Shown here one piece after another: positions 1 through 5,837 of a DNA stretch of 45,670 bases. Positions within the stretch are counted from its first letter, which is position 1, and each line of letters starts with the position of its first letter. The translations under genes and the position numbers were made by a program. Origin of the DNA: Clostridia bacterium (GTDB lineage Bacteria > Bacillota > Clostridia > Christensenellales > Aristaeellaceae); the NCBI GenBank assembly GCA_030530315.1, contig JAUMVG010000024.1, forward strand, positions 1 through 45,670, given 5' to 3'. The notes beneath the pieces are model-generated. The model made no database searches and was not told where the DNA came from. It saw only the letters and a list, made by a program, of their open reading frames with translations.

Positions 1-55
1 GAGCACCTGACTCTTAATCAGGGTGTCCAGGGTTCGAGCCCCTGATGGTGTACCA
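1..55 (+). tRNA. tRNA-Lys (CTT), 3' part
   Basis: The 5' part lies before the window. What is seen is the end of the D arm, an anticodon stem CCTGA/TCAGG around the loop CTCTTAA (anticodon CTT, Lys), the T arm CAGGG/CCCTG around TTCGAGC, the 3' acceptor strand ATGGTGT, the discriminator A and an encoded CCA (53-55). The gene is the insertion target of the adjacent element: its last 22 nt recur three times just beyond the right end of the element, and its natural terminator now lies there too. Confidence 0.93.
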
Positions 56-77
56 CAACAAGCAGAGACGAACACTC
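47..77 (+). other. attL (left attachment site)
   Basis: The shared core GGTGTACCA (47-55) completes the tRNA 3' end. Thirteen bases further is the arm CGAACACTC (69-77), the reverse complement of the right-end arm. Joining the two ends of the element as a circle gives arm, 15-nt spacer, core, 13-nt spacer, inverted arm. This near-symmetrical layout is expected of a serine-integrase attP. Confidence 0.75.
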
Positions 78-120
78 AATGGTCGATCATCATGATCGGC
101 GGGGTGTTCGTCTTAACTGT
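60..120 (+). other. Hairpin just inside the left end of the element
   Basis: AGACGAACAC (66-75) pairs with GTGTTCGTCT about 30 nt later, and the loop contains a second small inverted repeat (GATCATCATGATC). It overlaps the attL arm. In the integrated state it may act as the transcription terminator replacing the natural tRNA terminator, which has been moved to the far side of the element. Confidence 0.5.
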
Positions 121-200
121 TTATGATAGTATCAGATAGGTTGAGATCAGTTTCAAAATAGGAAAAGGCCGGGACGGTGTGATGCCGCCCCGGCCTTTTC

Positions 201-416
201 TTATTCTTTCGCTTCATTCGGTATGTATTCCACCAGGTCTCCGGGCTGCATGTTCAGCAGCCTACAAAGATCATCAATGACAGCCCATGACACCAGTTCA
301 TTGTGTCTCAGCTTCTGCACGGTCATCTTATGCAGGAGTTTTTCGTGTTCCAGTTTATAGGTGGTGTATCCTGCCGCCTTCAATGCCGCCAGGACGTCGA
401 TCTTGTATCTCAGCAC
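201..416 (-). CDS. Small Cro/CI-type helix-turn-helix repressor
   Basis: The 71-aa protein is almost only a DNA-binding domain: VLRYKIDVLAALKAAGYTTY, then a recognition-helix region around residues 25-45, then a CRLLNMQPGDLVEY segment typical of short XRE-family regulators common in Clostridia. Upstream in-frame ATG codons exist at 437 and 434, but AAAGGAGG lies inside them and is correctly spaced for the GTG at 416, so GTG is chosen. It is transcribed away from the gene at 742. The intervening TACTCA/TGAGTA repeats are its likely operators, which would make it the switch of the left part of the element. Family call is firm, target is inferred. Confidence 0.85.
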   Translation of the reverse strand: MLRYKIDVLAALKAAGYTTYKLEHEKLLHKMTVQKLRHNELVSWAVIDDLCRLLNMQPGDLVEYIPNEAKE

Positions 417-463
417 GCTCTCGCCTCCTTTCATCATCAGTATAGACTATCTCACCGTACATT

Positions 464-492
464 ATCATAGCATAGATATACTCATGATTCAA
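464..492 (-). promoter_or_regulatory. Promoter of the 201-416 repressor gene
   Basis: Read on the minus strand: TTGAAT (487-492), 17-nt spacer, TATGAT (464-469). The spacer contains a TGAGTATA half-site, consistent with autoregulation. Confidence 0.65.
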
Positions 493-552
493 GGGTATAA
501 TATGCACAAAAAACATGCTCAATTTTCGTGAGTATAAAAGAGCTCAAATACA

Positions 553-581
553 TTGACATACTCACGATTTATGAGTATAAT
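553..581 (+). promoter_or_regulatory. Rightward promoter with embedded operator
   Basis: TTGACA (553-558), 17-nt spacer, TATAAT (576-581) is a consensus sigma-70 promoter. The spacer holds an inverted repeat, TACTCA (559-564) and TGAGTA (572-577). Related half-sites occur at about 479-487 and 527-535. A repressor bound here would block the promoter. It drives the 742 gene through a leader of about 150 nt. Confidence 0.8.
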
Positions 582-741
582 AATATCACAGGTTGAGGGA
601 AGCGACCGGGTAGAAACCTAACACCTGCTCCCTTCTACGGTGCGCCAGAAGATGCAATATCCGAAGCAATCAGGAAAGGCCGCAGCCCTCAACCGAACAT
701 CCTACCGAAACGACCGATCACGCAAGAGAGGAGAGAACACG
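582..741 (+). other. Structured 5' leader without a convincing gene
   Basis: The leader between the promoter and the 742 start contains GGTTGAGGG (591-599) complementary to CCCTCAACC (686-694), plus a smaller GGTAGAA/TTCTAC pairing between them. An in-frame upstream ATG at 640 has no ribosome binding site. No known riboswitch class is recognised. Confidence 0.35.
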
Positions 742-1071
742 ATGAAGTACAACATGAGCATGCTGATGTCCAAGGCCTGGAGCCTGTATCGCAAGGCGAA
801 GATGAGCTTCTCCGAGGCTCTGAAGCTGGCCTGGCAGTGGTTGAAGGTTCAGGCGGCGAACGCCGAGATCGTGAAGGCCGCGATCGAAGCCGCCGGCATC
901 GATCAGGAAGCCCACACTTGGGCAGGCTGGCAGAGCCTGGGCCGCATGGTGATTCACACCGAGCAGGCCGTCCTGAAGGTTACCGTGGCTGACCCCACCA
1001 CCCGCAAGGGCACCCGGGTGAAGAGCTACTTCACCTACGAGCAGACCCAGCCCGCCCCGATGGCATACTAA
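742..1071 (+). CDS. Hypothetical element protein, 109 aa
   Basis: GAGAGGAGAG precedes the ATG at 742; the reading frame opens earlier, at 640, but lacks a ribosome binding site there. The N-terminal half is helical and rich in aromatic and basic residues (SKAWSLYRKAKMSFSEALKLAWQWLKV). The C-terminal half looks beta-rich (QAVLKVTVADPTTRKGTRVKSYF). The helical pattern is reminiscent of small proteins often carried by clostridial mobile elements, but I cannot assign a function. It is the first gene under the repressed promoter at 553-581, so it should be expressed on induction of the left switch. Confidence 0.7.
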   Translation: MKYNMSMLMSKAWSLYRKAKMSFSEALKLAWQWLKVQAANAEIVKAAIEAAGIDQEAHTWAGWQSLGRMVIHTEQAVLKVTVADPTTRKGTRVKSYFTYEQTQPAPMAY

Positions 1072-1072
1072 A

Positions 1073-1164
1073 GGCCCGGTTCACCTACCACAGCAACCGG
1101 GCCAGCGCCCCACACGAGCAAGAGAACCGCGGGAGGCTGTTGGTATTATACAGCAGCCTCCCGC
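1073..1164 (+). other. Two hairpins in the 742-1185 intergenic gap
   Basis: GGCCCGGTT (1073-1081) pairs with AACCGGGCC (1095-1103), and GCGGGAGGCTG (1129-1139) pairs with CAGCCTCCCGC (1154-1164). The second is followed by A rather than T residues on the plus strand, so it is not a standard plus-strand terminator. It may be a processing or mRNA-stability element. Confidence 0.5.
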
Positions 1165-1184
1165 AAAAAGCAAGGGAGGACAGC

Positions 1185-1313
1185 ATGTCACTGATTGTTA
1201 TTATGATCGCCGCCACGCTGACGGCGACCGTCGAAGAAGCGATCACCTGGAAGATGAAGGCCGCGGCGATGGCGCGGAAGTGCCCCAGGGCACGGCAGTA
1301 CAGATTCAGCTGA
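1185..1313 (+). CDS. Small hydrophobic-start protein, 42 aa
   Basis: GGGAGGACAGC precedes the ATG. The product starts with a short hydrophobic run (SLIVIMIAATLTATV), followed by a basic tail with two tryptophan/lysine-rich turns. It could be a small membrane-associated peptide. The same GAGGACAGC ribosome site is duplicated before the next start at 1324, suggesting a real small-gene string. Function unknown. Confidence 0.5.
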   Translation: MSLIVIMIAATLTATVEEAITWKMKAAAMARKCPRARQYRFS

Positions 1314-1323
1314 GGAGGACAGC

Positions 1324-1389
1324 ATGGAAAAGAAGAAGATCTACAACGTCTCGTTCGAGATCGAATCCAGAGACGAGGCATCCGTGTAG
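1324..1389 (+). pseudogene. 3'-truncated gene start at a deletion or inversion junction
   Basis: GAGGAGGACAGC precedes ATG, and the product MEKKKIYNVSFEIESRDEA reads like the N-terminus of a longer phage protein with a beta strand followed by a helix start. It stops after 21 residues at TAG, just where the sequence meets the 3' end of the convergent NinB/HNHc-like gene. An 8-bp inverted repeat (1378-1385 with 1398-1405) marks the join. I read this as the surviving 5' end of a gene whose remainder was lost. Confidence 0.5.
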
Positions 1390-1688
1390 TCGCCCTTACG
1401 GATGCAAACCTGGATGTAGATGCCCACATCCCTGATGGCCCGCCGGTAGACCTCCTCCTTTGAGATCGGCGGGTTCATGGCCCTTCCGATCTGCGAGCAG
1501 ATCTCCCAGCACAGGGCGTTGGCCTTCGTGCTGCGCTTCTCGCGGTGGGGCTTGATCTCGATGTCCAGCACCTTGTCCTTCAGGCGGCTCACCTCGTCCA
1601 TGTGCTGGCCGTAGGTGCGCAGGGTGACGTCCGTCTCCACGCTGCCGGAGACCGGCTTCGCGCCGAGCAGTATGCCGGTCAGCTTCAC
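1341..1688 (-). pseudogene. NinB/HNHc-like phage recombination gene, 3'-truncated
   Basis: The GTG start at 1688 overlaps the stop of the upstream Gam-like gene (GTGA), so translation is coupled. Residues 1-50 form a beta-rich start, followed by KRSTKANALCWEICSQIGRAM and SKEEVYRRAIRDVG. This pattern is seen in NinB-type and HNHc-type phage DNA-metabolism proteins, which help process recombination intermediates. Such proteins are usually nearly twice this length. Here the recognisable sequence ends near residue 102 and the last dozen residues are antisense to the 1324 gene. It is therefore a truncated, probably inactive copy. Confidence 0.6.
1378..1405. repeat. Inverted repeat at the rearrangement junction
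   Basis: GCATCCGT (1378-1385) and ACGGATGC (1398-1405) are perfect reverse complements, 12 nt apart, exactly where two convergent genes are both cut short. Confidence 0.75.
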
Positions 1689-2257
1689 TTGGCCTTCACC
1701 TCAAACCTCGCCGGGGTCTCGGAGATCACCACGGTTCCCACGGGCAGCACCTCGCCGGTCTCGTCGAACACGATGTCGCCGTTGTCCAGGGCGATCAGGC
1801 GCTTCTTCACCTCGGCCCACCGGGGCGAGACCTCGGTCTTCAGGTAGTCGTTCATGCCGCTGGCCGTCAGCCAGTCGCGCAGCCGGTCCGTGTCGGCCTT
1901 GAAGTCACGGTAGGCCTTCTTCATCACCAGGCTGCCGCTGGGCAGCTCGTACTTGTTCTGGGTCTTGGTCTCCTTCGTGGGCACGGTGCCGAAGTACAGC
2001 AGCAGCATGGCCTTGAGGTTCCGGGTGCGGCCATCCAGGCGGTTGCGGTATTCCTCCTGCCGCGCCTTGTAGCGGTCGATCTGATCCTGGCAGCAGGCCA
2101 CCAGTCGAGCGCATTCGGCTTCCTCGGCGGCGATCTTGCGCACCGCCCACTCGGCCTTGGCGTCGCTGTCGATCAGCATGCCGGTGGGCATGTCGGCGTC
2201 GCTGTTCAGGCCGAACTCACCGGCGAAGTCCTGCAGGACCTCCTGAAAATCATCCAT
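1685..2257 (-). CDS. gam: Host-nuclease inhibitor Gam family protein
   Basis: The 190-aa protein fits the phage Mu Gam/host-nuclease inhibitor family, which binds double-stranded DNA ends and shields them from host exonucleases during phage recombination. Residues about 25-85 are a long coiled coil (AEEAECARLVACCQDQIDRY and onward). Then come a beta segment (KYELPSGSLVMKK), RLRDWLTASGMNDYLKTE, and a C-terminal strand pair ending in FEVKAK, all in family order. The ATG at 2257 is preceded by GAAAGGAA; the open frame extends upstream without a site. It lies in the minus-strand early operon and is coupled to the truncated NinB-like gene downstream. Confidence 0.75.
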   Translation of the reverse strand: MDDFQEVLQDFAGEFGLNSDADMPTGMLIDSDAKAEWAVRKIAAEEAECARLVACCQDQIDRYKARQEEYRNRLDGRTRNLKAMLLLYFGTVPTKETKTQNKYELPSGSLVMKKAYRDFKADTDRLRDWLTASGMNDYLKTEVSPRWAEVKKRLIALDNGDIVFDETGEVLPVGTVVISETPARFEVKAK

Positions 2258-2271
2258 AAGCAGTTCCTTTC

Positions 2272-2487
2272 TCATTCCACAAAGGAATGGTGGCAGATGG
2301 GGCAGCCGGTGATCAGCTTCTTGCCCGCCTCCTCGACGGTGATCACGTCGGCAAAAATGTTGTTGCCGCAGGCGTTGCACCAGCCGTCCGCCGGGGCGAA
2401 CATGGGCACCTCGTGCGCCTCGCAGTAGTCCGCCTGGGCCTTCGCCGCCTGTGCGGGGTTCCAGGTCTTAACAGGGGTAGGGGTCAT
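2272..2487 (-). CDS. Small zinc-ribbon protein, 71 aa
   Basis: GGAGGTG precedes the ATG at 2487, which overlaps the stop of the upstream gene by 4 nt (ATGA). Cys37/Cys40 (WCNACG) and Cys62/Cys65 (GCPICHH) form a likely zinc ribbon. The N-terminal third is a short helix rich in Ala. No enzymatic motif is visible. Position in the early operon between an acidic Cys-rich protein and Gam suggests a nucleic-acid or protein-binding accessory role, but this is inference. Confidence 0.7.
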   Translation of the reverse strand: MTPTPVKTWNPAQAAKAQADYCEAHEVPMFAPADGWCNACGNNIFADVITVEEAGKKLITGCPICHHSFVE

Positions 2488-2768
2488 TCCGGCACCTCCA
2501 ATAAGTTGTCGTGCTTGCAGGGCTTGCCCAGCCATTCGGCCATGTCGATCACGCAGGGGCCGTCCGGCTTTTCGCGCGGGCACTTGCCGCCGTGCTCGGC
2601 CTTGCAGTCCTGGCAGATGATCTTGTCCAGGGCGAGGTCGATGGTGGATTCGTTCAGCACCTTGGCCAGCTGCGCGTCGGTCAGCGCGTCCAGGTCGTGC
2701 ATCAGCGCCTCCCGGTTGGTCATGGCCGGCAGCCCGATGAGGGTCAGCAGCTTCTCACTCACAGTCAT
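2484..2768 (-). CDS. Cys-rich phage early protein, 94 aa
   Basis: GGAGGCG precedes the ATG at 2768, which overlaps the stop of the 2765-3232 gene. The first 50 residues are helical (MTNREALMHDLDALTDAQLA). The C-terminal half has Cys52, Cys55, Cys63, Cys72 and Cys84 in a pattern suited to metal binding. No family is recognised. The 4-nt overlaps on both sides show it is part of a coupled polycistronic unit. Confidence 0.7.
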   Translation of the reverse strand: MTVSEKLLTLIGLPAMTNREALMHDLDALTDAQLAKVLNESTIDLALDKIICQDCKAEHGGKCPREKPDGPCVIDMAEWLGKPCKHDNLLEVPE

Positions 2769-3232
2769 GACGCGCCTCCAGTCAGGTCCTTCAGGATCAG
2801 GGCTTCAAGGTAGTCCTGCACGGTCTGCCCCGTGACCTGCACGCGCCGTTGCAACGCCGCGAACAGCGCGTCGCCGATGCGGCAGGTCAGCCGGTTCGGC
2901 TTCTTCCGCCGGGGCTTGCGGGGCGGCTTCTGGCCGTCCTCCGCGAAGTGCACCTGCAGGGCCTTCATGGCGTCCCGCCTCAGCATCGCGCCGGTCTCGT
3001 GGCCGTGGGCGCACTTGCTGATCAGGCTCTTGTCGCAACGGGGGTAGAGGGTCTTCACGACCTCCACCATGTCCATCAGGGGGATGTGCCGCCGCTGAAT
3101 GAAGTCAGAAAGTATCTTGACATCGGCGGGAAGGTGCGATAATATTGAAGTGGGTGCAAAGCCAGTCGCACCTGAATCACCTTGTGGAAGCTGAGTCTGT
3201 TGGCGCGGATCAGCTTCCAATTTGTTTTTCAT
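2765..3232 (-). CDS. Phage protein with C-terminal ribbon-helix-helix-like domain, 155 aa
   Basis: AGGAGGAAACCCC sets the ATG at 3232; the open frame begins earlier without a ribosome site. Residues about 30-85 are helical (LSDFIQRRHIPLMDMVEVVK and CDKSLISKCAHG), and a basic KPPRKPRRKKPNRLTC linker follows. The last 40 residues (RIGDALFAALQRRVQVTGQT then VQDYLEALILKDL) resemble a CopG-type ribbon-helix-helix. It probably binds DNA; whether it regulates or takes part in replication is unknown. Member of the minus-strand early operon. Confidence 0.65.
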   Translation of the reverse strand: MKNKLEADPRQQTQLPQGDSGATGFAPTSILSHLPADVKILSDFIQRRHIPLMDMVEVVKTLYPRCDKSLISKCAHGHETGAMLRRDAMKALQVHFAEDGQKPPRKPRRKKPNRLTCRIGDALFAALQRRVQVTGQTVQDYLEALILKDLTGGAS

Positions 3233-3243
3233 GGGGTTTCCTC

Positions 3244-3441
3244 CTATTCCGTGGTCGTGTCGGCCTCCGCCTCGGCGGCTCGCCGCGCGTCGCGCTCTCG
3301 CTTCCAGCGTTCGAACTTCGCTTGGTTCTCCGGGACGCTGAAGAAGTTGCAAACGCTCTTGTACAGGCATTCGGTCAGGTATTCAGCCGTCCATGGTGGA
3401 ATTTTGCTGACGTCGATGTTCACGGTCGCGTCCTGGGGCAT
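3244..3441 (-). CDS. Hypothetical early protein, 65 aa
   Basis: AAGGAGGTGAACCCC gives the best spacing to the ATG at 3441; a GTG three codons upstream overlaps the ribosome site and is unlikely. The protein is a short strand-helix followed by a charged, Arg/Glu-rich tail (FERWKRERDARRAAEAEAD). A perfect GTCACA/TGTGAC operator (3471-3486) lies just upstream, so its expression may respond to the element's repressor separately from the first gene of the operon. Function unknown. Confidence 0.65.
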   Translation of the reverse strand: MPQDATVNIDVSKIPPWTAEYLTECLYKSVCNFFSVPENQAKFERWKRERDARRAAEAEADTTTE

Positions 3442-3470
3442 GGGGTTCACCTCCTTACACTTTGAAGTTG

Positions 3471-3486
3471 GTCACATATATGTGAC
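3471..3486. promoter_or_regulatory. Operator O1, perfect palindrome
   Basis: GTCACATATATGTGAC is a perfect 16-bp palindrome between the Cro-like gene and the 3441 gene. It shares the GTCACA-N4-TGTGAC pattern with the site at 3711-3726. Confidence 0.75.
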
Positions 3487-3488
3487 GA

Positions 3489-3692
3489 TCAGGACAAAAA
3501 AAATCTTGCGGTTTTCTCAAACGACAGGTCAAGGGCTTTGGACAGTTTGTCTGTATCAGCCAACGAAGGCTCGACCACACCGTTGATGATGTTGCTGGCC
3601 TTCTGTCTGGACCATCCAATGGCGTCTGCCAGCTGTGCAATGCTCTTGTACTTGTCGTACACGATACCCCGCAAACTGATTTCTCGTTCCAT
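3489..3692 (-). CDS. Cro-like helix-turn-helix regulator, 67 aa
   Basis: The protein consists of one XRE-type domain: AQLADAIGWSRQKASNIING is the helix-turn-helix, followed by LADTDKLSKALDLSFEKTARFFLS. GGAGGTGAGGTGA precedes the ATG. It is the first gene of the leftward early operon and lies divergently from the CI-like repressor at 3859, the classic arrangement of a lysogeny switch. It probably binds the GTCACA/TGTGAC operators around its own promoter. Confidence 0.85.
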   Translation of the reverse strand: MEREISLRGIVYDKYKSIAQLADAIGWSRQKASNIINGVVEPSLADTDKLSKALDLSFEKTARFFLS

Positions 3693-3710
3693 TCACCTCA
3701 CCTCCATTCT

Positions 3711-3726
3711 GTCACATCTTTGTGAC
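3711..3726. promoter_or_regulatory. Operator O2
   Basis: GTCACATCTTTGTGAC has the same half-sites as O1, located between the -10 of the leftward promoter and the Cro-like start. A weaker third copy ending in TTGTGAC lies at 3759-3775, over the -35. Confidence 0.75.
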
Positions 3727-3734
3727 TTGGCTAT

Positions 3735-3763
3735 ATACTACCACAATAACGGCGGCATGTCAA
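3735..3763 (-). promoter_or_regulatory. Leftward early promoter
   Basis: On the minus strand: TTGACA (3758-3763), 17-nt spacer, TAGTAT (3735-3740). It drives the Cro-like gene and the operon down to the Gam and NinB-like genes. Operators flank it on both sides. Confidence 0.75.
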
Positions 3764-3801
3764 CATACTTGTGACGATTTTAGAGAATCGTAACATTTTT
3801 A

Positions 3802-3829
3802 TTGACAAGCGCCTATTTTATGATACAAT
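3802..3829 (+). promoter_or_regulatory. Promoter of the CI-like repressor
   Basis: TTGACA (3802-3807), 16-nt spacer, TACAAT (3824-3829), about 30 nt before the start at 3859. Confidence 0.7.
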
Positions 3830-3858
3830 AGAAGCAAGCAGGAAATGGGGGATTGAAG

Positions 3859-4248
3859 ATGTCAGACTTTGCAACAACTTTGAAACAGATACGCCTTGGC
3901 AAAGGCATGTCGCAGGAAGAGTTTGCCGCTTTTCTTGGCACTTCAAAACAGAATATCAGCCGCTATGAAAGCGGTGAAGTCTCGCCCAAGATCTCAACTG
4001 CGGCGAAGATCGCGGACAAACTCGGAATCACGATCGCTCAGCTGAACGGAGATAACTCTCCGGCGGCCAGCGCATCCGACGACGATGCCTGGACCCTCCG
4101 CGAGAACGAGCGCGACGACCCGGACCGCAAGGCGCTGTTCATGCTGTCCAAGTACGGCAGCGCGAAGGACATCCGCCAGGCCGCCGCCCTGATCGACGCC
4201 CTCCGCGCCACGAACCCTGATTTCTATGATGGAGATGACCCGGCGTAA
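3859..4248 (+). CDS. CI-type XRE family repressor
   Basis: The 129-aa protein starts with an N-terminal XRE domain (residues about 4-60): IRLGKGMSQEEFAAFLGTSK, then QNISRYESGEVSPKISTAAK. A flexible acidic linker and a short helical C-terminus (SAKDIRQAAALIDALRAT) follow, with no autoprotease (LexA-type) domain. The ATG at 3859 follows GGGGGATTGAAG; the frame can also open at TTG 3853. Repressors of this kind lacking a peptidase are usually inactivated by an ImmA/IrrE-type partner. Such a gene exists at 5794-6351 but is now separated from the repressor by the TAC cassette. Confidence 0.85.
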   Translation: MSDFATTLKQIRLGKGMSQEEFAAFLGTSKQNISRYESGEVSPKISTAAKIADKLGITIAQLNGDNSPAASASDDDAWTLRENERDDPDRKALFMLSKYGSAKDIRQAAALIDALRATNPDFYDGDDPA

Positions 4249-4279
4249 GGGCTACAAAATGTAAATTTCAATCATATGG

Positions 4280-4307
4280 TTGAAAAATCACGAAATACAT
4301 GTATAAT
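4280..4307 (+). promoter_or_regulatory. Promoter of the TAC operon
   Basis: TTGAAA (4280-4285), 16-nt spacer, TATAAT (4302-4307), about 20 nt before the TTG start. The region is AT-rich compared with the flanking phage genes. Confidence 0.65.
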
Positions 4308-4327
4308 ATAGATGGAGGGTCACCTGC

Positions 4328-4753
4328 TTGACAGCTGCGGAATACAATAGAAAGGATTCTCGAGAAGATGTGATACGCATAGTAGAATATGTCAGAGATC
4401 ACGTCTTCGATCTGGACGCTGTGGATATTACTCGGTTTCTCCGTAGGCGTAATCGCACGCAGGACGAAGAATGGAGCAAATCTGCACAGTTTGTCATGCA
4501 GTATGATATTCACAACGAAGACGTGCGCAACTGTATGGCGGAATTGACCGTTGAACAGTATTCAACCACTTCGGTCAAAGATGGATGTCCAGACGCCTAC
4601 GTGTTTGGAGTCCATATGCCAGAGATAATAGAGAGTAATCCGGAAATCTATCTGAAGTTTCAGATTAATGATGGTTTCTTTATCGTCACCATTCACGAAT
4701 CAGACTGGCAGATGGATTATCCATATAGTCTGAACAGGGGGGAACAACAATGA
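4328..4753 (+). CDS. mqsR: MqsR-like toxin of a toxin-antitoxin-chaperone module
   Basis: The 141-aa protein aligns by pattern with Gram-positive MqsR-family toxins, which are RelE-fold mRNA interferases. It has an N-terminal helix-rich extension, the DVRNCMAELTVEQY helix, then a strand series AYVFGV, EIYLKFQI, FFIVTIHES and a terminal DYPYSL. Start is TTG at 4328 with GGAGG nine nt upstream; no in-frame ATG occurs before codon 58. Its stop overlaps the antitoxin start (ATGA). The toxin-first order with a zinc-finger antitoxin and a SecB-like gene next is that of known TAC systems. Catalytic residues are not certain from sequence alone. Confidence 0.78.
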   Translation: MTAAEYNRKDSREDVIRIVEYVRDHVFDLDAVDITRFLRRRNRTQDEEWSKSAQFVMQYDIHNEDVRNCMAELTVEQYSTTSVKDGCPDAYVFGVHMPEIIESNPEIYLKFQINDGFFIVTIHESDWQMDYPYSLNRGEQQ

Positions 4754-5397
4754 GGGCTTGGTGTGATAAATGTGGCAGATATGTCGAATATACGCAGGAA
4801 ATAGAAGTTACCGAAGAGCTTGAGATCAAGGGGACCAAGTTTAATGCTTTGCAGACATATGGCATATGCCCTGTGTGTGGTGATGAAGTCCTCTCAAATG
4901 ACCAGGCGGATAAGAACGTTCATAGGGCACACAATGCTTACCGCAGAGCTCTCGGCTCCATAACAGCGGAGGAAATCCAGGATATTCTGACCATGTACAA
5001 TATCGGTGCCCAGCCTCTGAGCAATTTGTTGGGCTGGGGCGCCAATACCATCGAGCGGCAGATGAAGCACACTGTTCCCAGTAAGGAACATGCCAGACGC
5101 CTCCGTGAATTGAAGAATCCGTCTGCCATGTATGAGTTGCTTGAGAGCAATAAGAATCGGATCACGGAACTTGCCTATAAGAAGGCACTGAAGGCAGTAT
5201 TCGAACATCATGAATTTGATATTCACAGGCAGGCTTATTCCGATGTTGTTTGGAGCACGTCTGTGAGTGGGATCCTGGGAATCTTTTTTAAGGATGCACC
5301 CGTGTGCATTATAAAAGGGAAAAGACGGAAGGAATACTCGCAAGAATACACGCCGCAGCATGAACTGTATCAACTTGCTTTTTCGGGAGGTAAATAA
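4750..5397 (+). CDS. mqsA: MqsA-like antitoxin with C-terminal chaperone-addiction-type extension
   Basis: In this 215-aa protein, Cys5/Cys8 and Cys40/Cys43 (CPVCG) make the MqsA/YgiT-type zinc finger that binds toxin. Residues about 70-125 form a helix-turn-helix (SITAEEIQDIL, LSNLLGWGANTIERQ) for operator binding. A C-terminal part of roughly 90 residues goes beyond classical MqsA (about 130 aa). It is moderately hydrophobic (DVVWSTSVSGILGIFF) and ends in a charged tail. In TAC systems such an extension (ChAD) makes the antitoxin unstable unless a SecB-like chaperone binds it. The next gene is SecB-like, so that reading fits well. Confidence 0.78.
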   Translation: MRAWCDKCGRYVEYTQEIEVTEELEIKGTKFNALQTYGICPVCGDEVLSNDQADKNVHRAHNAYRRALGSITAEEIQDILTMYNIGAQPLSNLLGWGANTIERQMKHTVPSKEHARRLRELKNPSAMYELLESNKNRITELAYKKALKAVFEHHEFDIHRQAYSDVVWSTSVSGILGIFFKDAPVCIIKGKRRKEYSQEYTPQHELYQLAFSGGK

Positions 5398-5399
5398 CC

Positions 5400-5837
5400 A
5401 TGTCAGATCTTGTGATGCTTGGGTTTACAGTTGTTCACTTTGAAACCGAGCTTCAGCCGGAAGTGGTTCAGTTCGATGGTAAGAGCGATAAAGGCATGGC
5501 TATCAATTGCGATGCTTATATTCCTGGTGATGGAAAACACAGTGTACTGAGGATACAGATCAGTATATGTGGGTATCTTCCCGGAGAAAAACCCCTAAAT
5601 GAGCGAAAGCCGTTTGTTAAGGTGGACGGTGAGTTCCTTTTCAACTTCGAATCAGTTGTTGAACTGGAGAATTCAGAAATGGAGGCAACTGTAAAAACCG
5701 TAGGTCTGCAAACTGCTATTCCGGTTTTGCGCGGCTTGCTTGTTGGGGTTTGCAATATGTTGAATCTTCCCCCTGTATTCTCCTTCCCTCCTGTTGGGCC
5801 GGAAGACATTGATTGGGATTCGGAAGAAGACGAATAA
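5400..5837 (+). CDS. SecB-like chaperone of the TAC module
   Basis: The 145-aa protein is close in length to SecB (about 155). It shows a strand-rich core (VLRIQISICGYL, FLFNFESVVEL), then a helix VGLQTAIPVLRGLLVGVCNM and a LPPVFSFPP segment. These correspond to the SecB C-terminal region in which a Phe-Pro-rich loop follows the last long helix. The tail is very acidic (DIDWDSEEDE). The start is 2 nt after the antitoxin stop with GGGAGG upstream. The host group rarely has a housekeeping SecB, so a dedicated TAC chaperone is the best reading. It would fold and protect the antitoxin. Confidence 0.75.
   Translation: MSDLVMLGFTVVHFETELQPEVVQFDGKSDKGMAINCDAYIPGDGKHSVLRIQISICGYLPGEKPLNERKPFVKVDGEFLFNFESVVELENSEMEATVKTVGLQTAIPVLRGLLVGVCNMLNLPPVFSFPPVGPEDIDWDSEEDE

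Noticed and set aside
1129-1164. Rho-independent terminator after the 742 gene
   Set aside because: The stem is good, but the following bases are A rather than T on the plus strand, and the next small gene has the same orientation.
5400-5837. Housekeeping SecB
   Set aside because: The gene is coupled to a toxin and antitoxin, sits in a mobile element with different base composition and has a divergent sequence. A dedicated TAC chaperone fits better.
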